Made by a program: the position numbers and the translations under genes. From the NCBI RefSeq assembly GCF_036711975.1, contig NC_091966.1, forward strand, positions 6,393,501-6,457,500: 64,000 nt of DNA, given 5' to 3'. Position 1 is the stretch's first letter. Each line of letters opens with the position of its first letter. Below are positions 1-11,760 of the stretch, in pieces. Below the pieces are notes generated by a model that saw nothing but the letters and a program-made list of their open reading frames with translations, searched no databases and was not told the DNA's origin. The stretch is from Onthophagus taurus. Taxonomy: Eukaryota > Arthropoda > Insecta > Coleoptera > Scarabaeidae.

Positions 1-811
1 TGAAATTATCGCGTAATCGTTTTGAAAATAAACGTCTGCTTTGTGATATTATGTTTGAACTTGAGTCTCAAAACGACCTACCTCGCTTGCGGTTAAATCT
101 AATTTCAAAATTCCGGGGATTTTATTAAGTATTTTCGGTAAATTAATTAAAACGATAATTATTTTTAAATAGAAATTTATTACATCATTAGTTCCGATCA
201 TTAAATTTAATTATGAGATTGCTCATAATTCGCTTGAGGGACGTTAACAAATTAAAAGATTTTTGGTAGTTTTAATTAAGAGGTTCATTAAAAAAACTTC
301 GATAAACAAACAAAACAGGATTACAATTTGACATACTTTGTTTTAATCTAATATATGAAGTTGATATCTAATTTAAATTAAGTTGCTTAACCCATTGTTT
401 ACCTTTTACAAGTAGCAGAAGGTAAGCTTTAAAATCTTTGTGGAGTTTCTTCGACAATCACAACATCCTAAAATTACTTACACCTATGAAACCACCAAAA
501 GCAGAAATTTCTGCTTTGGTTTGTGAAATGAGTGTTATCTCCGTTTGTAAGCGACCGCTTCTCCAAGTTGCAGGCCCTAATTCTCTAGTCGAAGCCCAGA
601 TATATCAAGAGGAAGTGTGTGATGAATTATTATGGAGACGTGAGATAAAGAAAATTAACTGGCTGTGTTGGGCTGAGTTGAGTTCCCAATCCGGTTCTTC
701 ATGCACATAATGCTGTAGTCTGTACAAACAAAGTATTGGTGGTTGAGAGTTCAGAAAGACGTGTACTATTATCATCACTTTGCAATGTAGTCATGTGACA
801 CTTCCAAACCC

Positions 812-1041
812 AACCCGCTACAAAACAAGACTTGAGTGTATACACGAGATCTAACCAATCATATAGAGTTGGTTAGCCCTATTTGGTCTACAAAAGCAAT
901 ATAAACGATGTTTATAACAACTACTTAACCCGCTACAAAACAAGACTTGAGTGTATACACGAGATCTAACCAATCATATAGAGTTGGTTAGCCCTATTTG
1001 GTCTACAAAAGCAATACAAACGATGTTTATAACAACTACTT
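812..1041. repeat. Two-copy 115-bp tandem duplication
   Basis: The segment beginning AACCCGCTACAAAAC at 812 is repeated at 927 with only a few changes, giving a 115-bp period. It lies just left of the first MITE-satellite element. The 1-811 stretch holds short open frames only and no recognisable gene. Confidence 0.85.
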
Positions 1042-1138
1042 AATATGACATTTGGCCAAACACTTTATAATACTTATGACTATCTTCACATTTTAAAAGA
1101 GACATAGTAAATCACTTTCTTTTTACATTGCTTTATAG

Positions 1139-3603
1139 CAGTGTAGTCCACTAATTTTTGATCAAGATCGACTTTTTATATAAATGTCTTGCCAAGATCG
1201 ACCGAAGGGTTTAACGTAACCTTCCTTTTTTTTGCTCTGATTCCCAGATATATGTAGATATTTCAGCTTCATGATTTTTTTGGCAATCGACGTTATGGTC
1301 ACCACTGATTTAGAGCTTATTATAAATAAAAAATGGTAATAATTGCGTTCAATCTTTTATGGATCTAGTCTTTATGGTCCATTACTAAGGTTTTATGTAT
1401 AAAAAGTATTTTCCCATCGCTTTTAGTTTTTGAGTTATAATTGAGTTAATTTTCGAAAATCAACAATTTTGATGTTTAATCGATTTAGAGCTTATAAATA
1501 AAAAATAGTAATAATTGTGTTCAATCTTGTTATGGATTTAGTCTTTATAGCCCATTACTAAGGTTTTATGTATAAAGAGTATTTCCCCATCGCTTTTAGT
1601 TTTTGAGTTATAATTGAGTTCATTTTCGAAAATCAACAATTTTGATGTTTAATCGATTTAGAGCTTATAAATAAAAAATGGTAATAATTGGGTTCAATCT
1701 TGTTATGGATTTAGTCTTTATGGCCCATTACTAAGGTTTTAAGTATAAAAAGTATTTCCCCATCGCTTTTAGTTTTTGAGTTATAATTGAGTTAATTTTC
1801 GAAAATCAACAATTTTGATGTTTAATCGATTTAGAGCTTATAAATAAAAAATGGTAATAATAGGGTTCAATCTTGTTATGGATTTAGTCTTTATGGCCCA
1901 TTACTAAGGTTTTATGTATAAAAAGTATTTCCCTATCGCTTTTAGTTTCTGAGTTATAATTGAGTTAATTTTCGAAAATCAACAATTTTGATGTTTAATC
2001 GATTTAGAGCTTATAAATAAAAAATGGTAATAATTGGGTTCAATCTTGTTATGGATTTAGTCTTTATGGTCCATTACTAAGGTTTTATGTATAAAAAGTA
2101 TTTCCCCATCGCTTTTAGTTTTTGAGTTATAATAATTGAGTTAATTTTCGAAAATCAACAATTTTGATGTTTAATCGATTTAGAGCTTATAAATAAAAAA
2201 TGGTAATAATTGGGTTCAATCTTGTTGTGGATTTAGTCTTTATGGCCCATTACTAAGGTTTTATGTATAAAAAGTATTTCCCCATCGCCTTTAGTTTTTG
2301 AGTTATAATTGAGTTAATTTTCGAAAATCAACAATTTTGATGTTTAATCGATTTAGAGCTTATAAATAAAAAATGGTAATAATTGGGTTCAATCTTGTTG
2401 TGGATTTAGTCTTTATGGCCCATTACTAAGGTTTTATGTATAAAAAGTATTTCCCCATCGCCTTTAGTTTTTGAGTTATAATTGAGTTAATTTTCGAAAA
2501 TCAACAATTTTGATGTTTAATCGATTTAGAGCTTATAAATAAAAAATAGTAATAATTCGGTTCAATCGTGCTATGGATTTAGTCTTTATGGCCCATTACT
2601 AAGGTTTTATGTATAAAAAGTATTTCCGAATCGCGTTTAGTTTTTGAGTTATAATTGAGTTAATTTTCGAAAATCAAAAATTTTGATGATTAATCGATTT
2701 AGAGCTTATAAATAAAAAATGGTAATAATTGGGTTCAATCTTGTTATGGATCTAGTCTTTATCGCCCATTACTAAGGTTTTATGTATAAAAAGTTTTTCT
2801 TCATCGCTTTTAGTTTTTGAGTTATGATTGAGTTAATTTTCGAAAATCAACAATTTTGATGTTTAATCGATTTAGAGCTTATAAATAAAAAATAGTAATA
2901 ATTGGGTTCAATCTTGTTATGGATCTAGTCTTTGTTGCCCATTACTACTGTTTTTTGTATAAAAAGTTTTTCTCCATCGCTTTTGGTTTTTGAGTTATGA
3001 TTGAGTTAATTTTCGAAAATCAACAATTTTGACGTTTAATCGATTTAGAGCTTATAAATAAAAAATGGTAATAATTGGGTTCAATCTTTTTATGGATCTA
3101 GTCTTTATGGTCCATTACTAAGGCTTTGTGTATAAAAAATATTTCCCCATCGCTTTTAGTTTATGAGTTATGATTGAGTTTATTTTCGAAAATCAACGAT
3201 GTTGATGTTCAGTCGATTTAAAGCTACTAAATAAAGAACGGTTATAATTGGGTTAAATCTTTTTATAGATCTAGTCTTTATGGTCCATTACTAAGGTTTT
3301 ATGTATAAAAAGTATTTCTCCATCGCTTTTAGTTTTTGAGTTATGATTGAGTTAATTTTCGAAAATCAATAATTTTGACGTTTAATCGATTTAGAGCAGT
3401 AGTGTCCACTAATTTTTGATCAAAATCGACTTTTTATATAAATGTCTTGCCAAGATCGACCGAAGAGTTTAAAGTAACCTTCCTTTTTTTTTGCTCTGAA
3501 GCCCAGATATTAGATATTTCAGATTCATGATTTTCTTGGCGATAGACTCAAAACTGCTTTGCGATCGATCAGTCGAACACGATCGACGTTATGGACACCA
3601 CTG
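1139..3603 (+). mobile_element. MITE-satellite-MITE composite element, copy A (hAT-type)
   Basis: The outer 8-bp target-site duplication CTTTATAG is perfect (1131-1138 and 3604-3611). The left MITE is 1139-1307 (starts CAGTGTAGTCCACTA, ends GGTCACCACTG) and the right MITE is 3397-3603 (starts CAGTAGTGTCCACTA, ends GGACACCACTG). Both are in the same orientation and each has its own CAGTG...CACTG inverted ends. Between them are 12 monomers of a 173-bp satellite (one is 176 bp). Both inner junctions carry ATTTAGAG (1308-1315 and 3389-3396), which is part of every monomer (CGATTTAGAGCTTATAAA). Inverted ends resembling CAGGGGTGTCCA and an 8-bp duplication are typical of the hAT superfamily. No coding capacity. 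Confidence 0.9.
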
Positions 3604-3611
3604 CTTTATAG

Positions 3612-4392
3612 GTATCAATCTTACTATCAGTCTCTTTCTAGTATCACTCGGAGGTTTCTTAATATACATTTTCTTGGAAACATTTCGCTAGAATCGAAGC
3701 GTTTTTATTTTCCAACCATCCATATCTTTATTCGGGTATTGTAACTATAGGAGCAGGTCTTTTAATAATAAAAATCTATAAAAATCTGGAAAACCATAAA
3801 AATCTTCAGTTTATATTTGGACAACTTCAAACATTTCAATAAATATTCTATGATTATTTTTAAGCGGTCGCACATTTGTGATGAGTACTATACACAAGTC
3901 ACTTTTTTGTTGGTTTACAAACTAACAGTAATAAGTACAGGTTTTAAAACTAACATAAATAATTTACAACCACTTAATTTCAGCCATTTTTTAATTTCCA
4001 AATCCTTGCTTAATATCGTTTCAAATCCAGATTTATCGAAAAACCAGATTGTTACAGCTGTCAACTCACACAGCTTATGTCCTCATTTTTAGAACCATTG
4101 GCACAACGAATATTAAAAATTATCCATACACTGCTTCTTTCATATTAAGTCAAATTTCGCAATAGTGCCTTTCAATTAACTTACGTAGTGATAACGAATC
4201 CTTTTCGAATTAATAGTAATCGTGTTTACAATATTTGTTATGTGAATTTTATTTTTAATTAACCTTGATTTAATATTAGAATTTTATTTTTACAAGTTCA
4301 TTTTAAAATTTTCCTACAACTTCTCCAAAAATCCTGTAATCCAATTATTGTCTATACATTATTTATATTAAATTATCGTCGATAATAAATAC
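3612..4392. other. Intergenic, no gene seen
   Basis: AT-rich sequence between composite element A and the first oxidase promoter. Open frames at 3559-3744 and 3817-4092 show no domain and are not called. Confidence 0.5.
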
Positions 4393-4426
4393 AGATTGAT
4401 AAGATACGTAACCTTGTTGCAACCTT
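4393..4426 (+). promoter_or_regulatory. Conserved GATA-containing upstream block, oxidase copy 1
   Basis: This 34-bp block, 72 bp before the ATG (measured to the block start), is the same as the block at 9219-9252 except for one base. It contains GATTGATAAGATAC, which carries GATA-factor sites, followed by a TTGTTGCAACC palindrome-like core. The flanking sequence is much less alike, so conservation suggests a shared promoter or 5' UTR element kept after duplication. GATA factors often drive insect gut and fat-body genes; that tissue assignment is an inference. Confidence 0.5.
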
Positions 4427-4464
4427 TTTACGAATTTTGTCTCATATTTGTCTCTTGATACAGC

Positions 4465-5738
4465 ATGAAGCGAAAAATCGCTGTTATAGGCGCTGGCGTT
4501 ATAGGTTTAACGGCGGCGTTAAAAATTCAAAAAGAATACGGAGAAAACATCGTTGTCACCATTTATACAGCTGATAAGAGTCCTAATACAACAGGTGATG
4601 TAGCCGCGGGACTTTGGGCACCGCATCTAGTACAAGATACTCCGGAAGATAAAATATTGTAAGTAAACAACTCTTAAATAACTTGATAAATAATTGTGAT
4701 AATAGAAAATGGGCAAAAGAAACTCAAGATTTTTTCTGGAAATTATGGAAAGATGGTTATGCGCTAGATGCTGGTATTTCTTTACAACCCGTGGTAAATT
4801 TGTTATGTGATGATACAAGTATTCCGAAATGGTCAACAATTGCTATTGGATGTAATGAAATCAAAGGAAAGGAGTTGGAACGTTTTAAAAATGATCATAA
4901 AATTCCATACACGTAAGACTTAATAATCTTTTTTAATTCCTTTATGATTTATTTTTATTGCAGTGGAGGTTTTACTTTCACATCATTCACATGCGAATCA
5001 ACAAAGTTTTTACCGTTCTTAGAAAACATTTTTATTAATAACGGGGGACAAATAAAAATCAAAAAAATTGAAAACTTCTCTCAATTGAAGGACTATGATG
5101 TTATTATAAATTGCACTGGGATATATTCTAAGATTTTAATGAGTGACAATAGCGTTAAAGCGATCAGGGGACAAATACTAAGAGTAAGAATAAAATTTTT
5201 ATTTTTAATTTTTTTTAGATACTTTATTTTTAGGTTGAAGCATCATGGCAATTTCATACAGTTATAGACGATTCTGATGATGGCTGTTACATCATACCAA
5301 AGTAATTCGATTTGATTTCTCGAATAATGATGTAACTAAATATCGATTTTTAGTGCAAACTGTGTTATATTGGGTGGAACCCATCAATTAGATGATGAAG
5401 ATACAAAACCAAGAATTGAAGATGCCACTCGTATAATAAAAGGTTGTAAACAGATGATACCATCTCTTCATGTAAGTTAGTTTAAATTTGCATCAATTAA
5501 CACTACTATAAAGTATTTACCGTTTCTTTAGGAAGCGAAGGTATTGAGACATCAAGCCGGCCTTCGTCCAGGACGTGATCAGATACGGCTTGAATTAACA
5601 ACGATTAACTTAGGTAATAAATTGGTTCCGGTGATCCACAACTATGGACACGGCGGGAGTGGCGTTACATTATGTTATGGCTGTGCAGGGGAAGTCGTCG
5701 ATCTTGTAAAGATAGCCTTGACAAAGAGCAAGCTGTAA
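4465..5738 (+). CDS. D-amino-acid / D-aspartate oxidase family protein, copy 1 (six exons, peroxisomal)
   Basis: Exons 4465-4658, 4706-4912, 4964-5183, 5234-5301, 5354-5471 and 5532-5738 join in frame through GT-AG introns into 337 aa, the usual length for this FAD-dependent flavoenzyme family. The family oxidatively deaminates D-amino acids to 2-oxo acids, ammonia and hydrogen peroxide. The N-terminus has the Rossmann FAD motif VIGAGVIG (Gly9, Gly11, Gly14). GCYIIP near residue 226 and GLRPGRDQIRLE (279-290) match the substrate-pocket Tyr and Arg regions, and IHNYGHGGSG (304-313) fits the family signature. The last three residues are SKL, a type 1 peroxisomal targeting signal, so a peroxisomal matrix location is inferred. 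The ATG gives a start immediately before the dinucleotide-binding strand, as in relatives. Whether it prefers neutral or acidic D-amino acids cannot be told from sequence. A near-identical tandem copy lies downstream. Confidence 0.93.
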
Positions 5739-6049
5739 TTGCGAATTAAACGTTGAGTTGATCCGAAATAATGGTGTAATAGCTTGTTTTGTTATTGAAT
5801 GTCTCAATAATCTTGTGATGAGGTCGGAATTTATATTATCCCTTTTAGAGTTTCTACAAAGTGAAGCAGATTAAGTACATGAATAATAATTATGTATCAT
5901 AAAATCGACTGTTTAGAAAAAACAAATTAAAATGAAAATTAATTCTTGTGTCTTATTTTGTGTTATTTTATGTTGTGCCTGCATTCATTTTGACTAGGTT
6001 TTGAGTTACCACATTATCAGCTTAATCAATTGTGTTAAAAATTGTTTAT

Positions 6050-8525
6050 TAATTTAAGTAATATTCAATTATCTCAATTTAGTCTTGGGATACGATGTTG
6101 TAAAATTTGTTTCATATCTGTAAGAATTAAACATGCAGAGTTATATTTTAAAAATCATAAGCTCTATGACTATGGAAAATAAGAAATTATTTATAGTGCA
6201 TTATAATCTTCGTTAAATTTGCTTTAAACTACTTTTCATTTTATAGCAATATCTCAATTAGTTTTCGAGATATGTAAAGATTAAGTACCCTAATATTTCA
6301 GTTTAAGGTTATGCAAGGTTGCGTTAAAAAAATCATAAATCTGAAATGAGGAGATTTGAAGAAATGATGTTCAAAATGTTGAATCTTAAATAAATTTGCT
6401 TCAAATTGCTTTTTATTTCATAATAATATCTCAATTCGTTCTTGAGATACGATTTTCTTAAATTGTATACAAAGTTGGATTTAAAAAAGAAATTAAGAAA
6501 TTATTTATGGTGCATTAAATCTTCATCAAATTTGCTTTAAAATGTTCTTTATTTCATGATAATACCTCAATTCGTTCTTAAGATACGACTCTTTAAAATT
6601 TGTATTGCAAATCTATAACAATCAAAGATACAGAGTTGGATTTAAACAATCATAACAACGATGTTTTTGAAAAATTAGAAATTATCTTAAATCATCATTA
6701 AATCTTCATTAAATTTGCTGTAAACTGCTTTTTATTTCATAACGATATCTCAATTAGTTTTTGTGATACGTAAAGATTAGTTACCCTAACACTTATGTTT
6801 AAGATAATGCAAGGTTGCGTTCAAAAATACATAAAATTTGAAGATTTGAAGAAATGATGTTCAAAATAGTGAATACTAAATAAATTTGCTTTGAATTGCT
6901 GTTTATTTCATGGTGATATCTCAATTCATTCTTGAGATACGATTTGTTTTAATTTCTATTTTATTTCTCTAACAATCAAACATATACAGTTGGATTTAGA
7001 AAATTATAATAACGATAATTATTGAAAACAACAAAATATTTTTGGCACAATACTAAGTAAATTTGTGTTAAATTGCTTTTTATTTGATGCTGATATCTCA
7101 ATTTGTTCTTGGGATACGATTTTGTAAAATTTATGTTTCATATCTATAACAACTAAACATGCAGAGTTATATTTTAAAAATCATAAGCTCTATGACTATA
7201 GAAAATAAGAAATTATTTACAGTGCATTAAAATCTTCGTTAAATTTGCTTTAAACTGCTTTTCATTTCATAAAAATATCTCAGTTAGTTTTCGAGATATC
7301 TAAAGATTAAGTACCCTAATATTTCAGTTTAAGGTTATGCAACGTTGCGTTAAAAAAATCACAAATCTGAAATGAGGAGATTTGAAGAAATGATGTTCAA
7401 AATGTTGAATCTTAAATAAATTTGCTTCAAATTGCTTTTTATTTCATAATAATATCTCAATTCGTTCTTGAGATACGATTTTCTTAAATTGTATTTCATA
7501 TCTATAACAATCAAACATACAGAGTTGGATTTAAAACATCATAACAATGATGGTTATAGAAATTAAGAAATTATTTATGGTGCATTAATTCTTCATCAAA
7601 TTTGCTTTAAAATGTTCTTTATTTCATGATGATATCTCAATTCGTGCTTGAGATACGACTCTTTAAAATTTATATTGCATATCTATAACAACCAAACATC
7701 AGAGTAGGATTTAAACAATCATAACAACGATGTTTTTGGAAAATTAGAAATTATCCCAAGTGCATTAAATCTTCATTAAATTTGCTTTAAACTGCTTTTT
7801 ATTTCATAACAATATCTCAATTAGTTTTTGAGATACGTAAAGATTAGTTTAAGATAAGTTAAACACTTATGTTTAAGATTATGCAAAGTTGCGTTCAAAA
7901 ATTTATAAAATTTGAAGATTTGAAGAAATGATGTTCAAAATAGTGAATACTAAATAAATTTGCTTTGAATTGCTTTTTATTTCATAATATCTCAATTCAT
8001 TCTTGAGATACGATTTGTTTTAATTTGTATTTTATTTCTATAACAAACATATACAGTTGGATTTAGAAAATTATAATAACGATAATTATTGAAAACAAAA
8101 AAATATTTTTAGCACACTAAATCTTCTTCAAATTTGCTTTAAGACGTCGTTTATTTCATCCTTATATCTCCATTCGTTCTTGAGATATAGTTGTTTAAAT
8201 TTCTAAAACCTAAAATCATCATACATGTTAAGTTGGGCCTAAAAAATCGTAACAACGAAGTATATGGAAAATATGAGTTTGTAGCACATTTAATCACACA
8301 TCATTATGTCACAATTCGTTCTTGAGATACAATATTTAAAATTTTTATTCTTAAAATCTACAATAATCAAATATGCCGAGCTGAGTTCTAAAAGTAATAA
8401 CAACTATGTTTATGGAAATTAAGAAATTGTTTATGGCACTTTGAATCTGCATTAAATCTGCTTTAAAATGCTGTTAATTTCGTCATTACATCTCAAGCTG
8501 TTCTCGAGTAGCGCTCTGTTCTTGA
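6050..8525. repeat. ~175-bp satellite with hexameric higher-order repeat, between the oxidase genes
   Basis: The motif ATCTCAATTNGTTCTTGAGA recurs about every 140-180 bp (6071, 6251, 6428, 6564, 6747, 6918, 7095, 7277, 7454, 7634, 7814, 7989, 8167). Monomers 6071, 6251 and 6428 match those at 7095, 7277 and 7454 more closely than their neighbours, and 6564, 6747 and 6918 likewise match 7634, 7814 and 7989. This gives a six-monomer higher-order unit of about 1.03-1.07 kb present twice. The array decays after 8165. Confidence 0.85.
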
Positions 8526-8529
8526 TTGA

Positions 8530-9218
8530 TGTAATAGTGTAGTAGTTCTAATTTTTAGTCCTTTTTGTAAATAACTTGTCAGATATTTATATCTTATGAA
8601 GTCACTGAAATCTACAGCCCCAAAAAGACTCTGATAATGTAGACTGGTTTTGATCTCACTTAATATGTCTCTCTTAGTCTACATCCTTAGTACCAAGTCT
8701 TTTTGCCAGCCTGCACAACAATTGCACTCATGTATTATGCTCCTATGACATCCAAATTGTTTTCTTACATGAGTTCTAACTTTTACTCATTTCATTATCA
8801 TTGCTTTTGCGAATAGAGATCCTGAATTTCAATTCAAACGTCTTCTATGTTTTTTGCAACATACGTTTTTGTTATCAAGCTTTTTTACACTCTCTTCTTT
8901 ACTTCTCCATTCCATTGCACTTATTTCTGGTCACTTATTAATTATAAAACCTTTAATCCAAATTTATCCCAAAATTCATGAGAACGTCTCGAACACTAGC
9001 AATTAGTTCAACGTATTTATTTTGGAACCCTTCGCAAGCAACAAAGATTTGTATAATTGATTTAATTGTAATTGAGTTGTAATAATCAATACTAAATACC
9101 TATGTCAAGTATTTACAATATTTCTTAAAAAATTTGATTTTAATTTTATAATATCCATAAAATACAATGGTTATTAAATGTGCATTATTTGTGTTTAACT
9201 ATCGCCAATACTAAATAT
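8530..9218. other. Intergenic, no gene seen
   Basis: Unique-looking AT-rich DNA between the satellite and the second oxidase promoter. No supported feature. Confidence 0.5.
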
Positions 9219-9252
9219 AGATTGATAAGATACTTAACCTTGTTGCAACCTT
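9219..9252 (+). promoter_or_regulatory. Conserved GATA-containing upstream block, oxidase copy 2
   Basis: This 34-bp block, starting 87 bp before the ATG of the second oxidase, differs from the block at 4393-4426 at a single base. The shared core is GATTGATAAGATAC followed by TAACCTTGTTGCAACC. It is the best-conserved non-coding stretch between the two copies and is a candidate core-promoter or enhancer element. Confidence 0.5.
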
Positions 9253-9305
9253 TGCAAGATTTAACATTGCTTTTTGTATTATCTCATTTAGTTTCTTGAA
9301 ACAAC

Positions 9306-10580
9306 ATGAAGCAAAAAATTGTTGTTATAGGCGCTGGAGTTATAGGTTTAACCACAGCGTTAAAAATCCAAAAAGAATTCGGAGAGGACATCGATGTCAC
9401 TATTTATACAGCTGATAAGAGTCCTAACACAACAGGTGACGTATCAGCGGGACTTTGGACACCGTATTTACTACAAGACACGCCAGAAGATAAAATAATG
9501 TAAGTAAATGATTTTTAAATGTTTTCATAAATAATTTTTGTCTTAATAGAAAATGGGCAAAAGAAACTCAAGATTTATTCTGGCTGTTATGGAAAAACGG
9601 GTATGCTTCAGATGCTGGGATTTCTTTACAACCCATGATATATTTATGGTGTGATACAACAAGTCTTCCGAAATGGTCAAAAATTGCTATTGGATGTAAC
9701 GAGATTAAAGGAAAAGAGTTGGAACGTTTTCAAAATGACCAAAAAATTCCTTACACGTAAGTTTTAATAATTCTCATGTATTCGTTTTTGATGTTTTTAT
9801 TGCAGCGGAGGTTTTACTTTCAATTCTTTTATATGCGAACCAAAAAAATTTTTGCCATTCTTAGAAAACATTTTTATTAATAACGGGGGAGAAATAAAAA
9901 TCAAAAAAATTGAAAACTTCTCTCAATTAAAAAACTATGATGTTATTGTAAATTGCACCGGGATATATTCCAAAATTTTAATGAAAGACGAAAGAGTTAA
10001 AGCAATTAGAGGACAAATTCTTCGAGTAAGAAATCAATTTTTGTTTGATTAGGTATTGATGCTTAATTTTTAGGTTGAAGCATCATGGCAGTTTCATACA
10101 ATTATGGATAATTCTGATGATGGTTGTTACATAATACCCAAGTAATTTATATAGATTGTATTAATAATGATGTAATTAAATATTAATTTTTAGCGAAAAT
10201 TGTGTTATATTGGGTGGAACGCATCAATTAGACGATGAAGATACAAAACCAAGAATCGACGATGCTTCTCGAATTCTAAAAGGTTGCAAACAAATGGTAC
10301 CATCTCTTCATGTAAGTTGATTTTAATTTGCATCAAAAAGCACTACCATAAAGGATTTACCGTTTCTCCTTAGGAAGCGAAGATATTGAGACATCAAGTT
10401 GGGCTTCGTCCAGGACGTGATCAGATACGGCTTGAATTATCATCGACCAATATAGGTAATAAATCAGTTCCGCTGATCCACAACTATGGACACGGCGGGA
10501 GTGGTATTACTTTGTGTTATGGTTGTGCATCGGAAGCCGTCGATCTTGTAAAGATAGCCTTGACAAAGAGCAAGCTGTAA
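9306..10580 (+). CDS. D-amino-acid / D-aspartate oxidase family protein, copy 2 (six exons, peroxisomal)
   Basis: Exons 9306-9499, 9550-9756, 9806-10025, 10074-10141, 10194-10311 and 10374-10580 give 337 aa with exactly the same exon lengths and intron phases as the upstream copy, so the two arose by tandem duplication. FAD motif VIGAGVIG, the GCYIIP segment, GLRPGRDQIRLE, IHNYGHGGSG and the C-terminal peroxisomal SKL are all kept, and there is no internal stop or frameshift, so both copies look functional. Differences are scattered substitutions outside these motifs, for example in the region encoded by exon 2 and in the segment after TGGFTF. Introns are short (48-62 bp) and differ more than exons. 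The two genes are 3.6 kb apart, separated mainly by a satellite array. Substrate specificity is not resolvable by eye. Confidence 0.93.
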
Positions 10581-11760
10581 TCATAACTTACATTAGTATA
10601 AGTAGTTATTAGAAAAGCGCTCGTAGTTCATTGACAATTATCGAGGCAAGTTTGCGTGAGATGGCGCTCCTTTAGGAACAGAATGCGGCCTATTCAACAG
10701 ATGTAACATTTCGTCGGCAGAGAATAAAGGAAACGTTTGTTCGCATGGCATGTCGTCCTCTTGTCTTCTTCCTGACCGTATGAATCAATTTTCCGCTCGT
10801 TTGTTACGGTTGCAACGGTTCTCTCTGTATATCAACGTTTGACCGGGTTATTTGGACGTTAGTAAAAATTTAAAGAAAAATGTCGTACTTTTTTACCCAT
10901 CCATATATTATTTTAAGCCAATTTTATTAAAAATAAATAAAATTTCACCATATGTACTAATAAGGTTATTGAACAATTATCTGAAATTAACATCTAAATT
11001 ATTTGTTTCCTATCGTAAACTTAAATGGTACGATCACGCCGTGCCTCCATACTAAGTGCTACCGGCAAACTTTCTAATACATTTTTCAAAAGCACCCTAA
11101 CCCAGTAGGCTAATTATGGTGAATGCGATGCTCCGGAACATGCAGTAATCAACATTTACGCCATCTGATTATAGAAGACAGCTCCACTTTACGTTTCAAC
11201 GTAAATTACTTTGGCGACGAATAATGCGTGAAAATTACGACACTGTAACTTCTGTAACACGCATTCGCGTGCCATCTAAGCGAATGCACCAGCCTATTGA
11301 TCTCAATATTCAAATTTGCTCCCATTTCACCAAACCGGAACGGTGTAATAGCTTCAAACAAAACGTAATCCGGATTATATCACCGTGAAATGTGATTATC
11401 ATCATAAAGTTATCAATAATTTTTCTTTAATTTAAAGTAAATAAAATCGATTTTAATAACGTTTAATATAAGAAACAATTTGTTTATACCTGTACGTGTA
11501 CGAAGCATAGAAGGAGAAAGTAAGTGGATAAAAATGTTTAATTTATGTCTTTTTTCTTCGACTCTGATTAAAAAAGCTTAATGTAACATCATGCTGTGTA
11601 TGTTTTCAGGAAACACTTGAAAGAAAAGTAATGTAGCAACTGTATTTGTATAGTACTGTAATAATAGGTACCGTAATAGTGTTTGAATTTCAATTAACGA
11701 AATAATAAGTGTTTTATTGTTTTTAATATTTACAATTTTCCCTTTAATACATTCTACTAT
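10581..11760. other. Intergenic, no gene recognised
   Basis: Follows the second oxidase. 10620-10850 and 11040-11340 are a little richer in G+C than average but have no long or recognisable frame. A short open frame (10852-11055) is judged chance. Confidence 0.45.

Noticed and set aside
438..710. 90-codon open frame on the + strand
   Set aside because: No recognisable domain, no splice-consistent partner and ordinary AT-rich context.
1308..3396. Regular direct repeats that might suggest a CRISPR array
   Set aside because: The 173-bp units are contiguous with no unique spacers, in a eukaryotic genome; it is a satellite.
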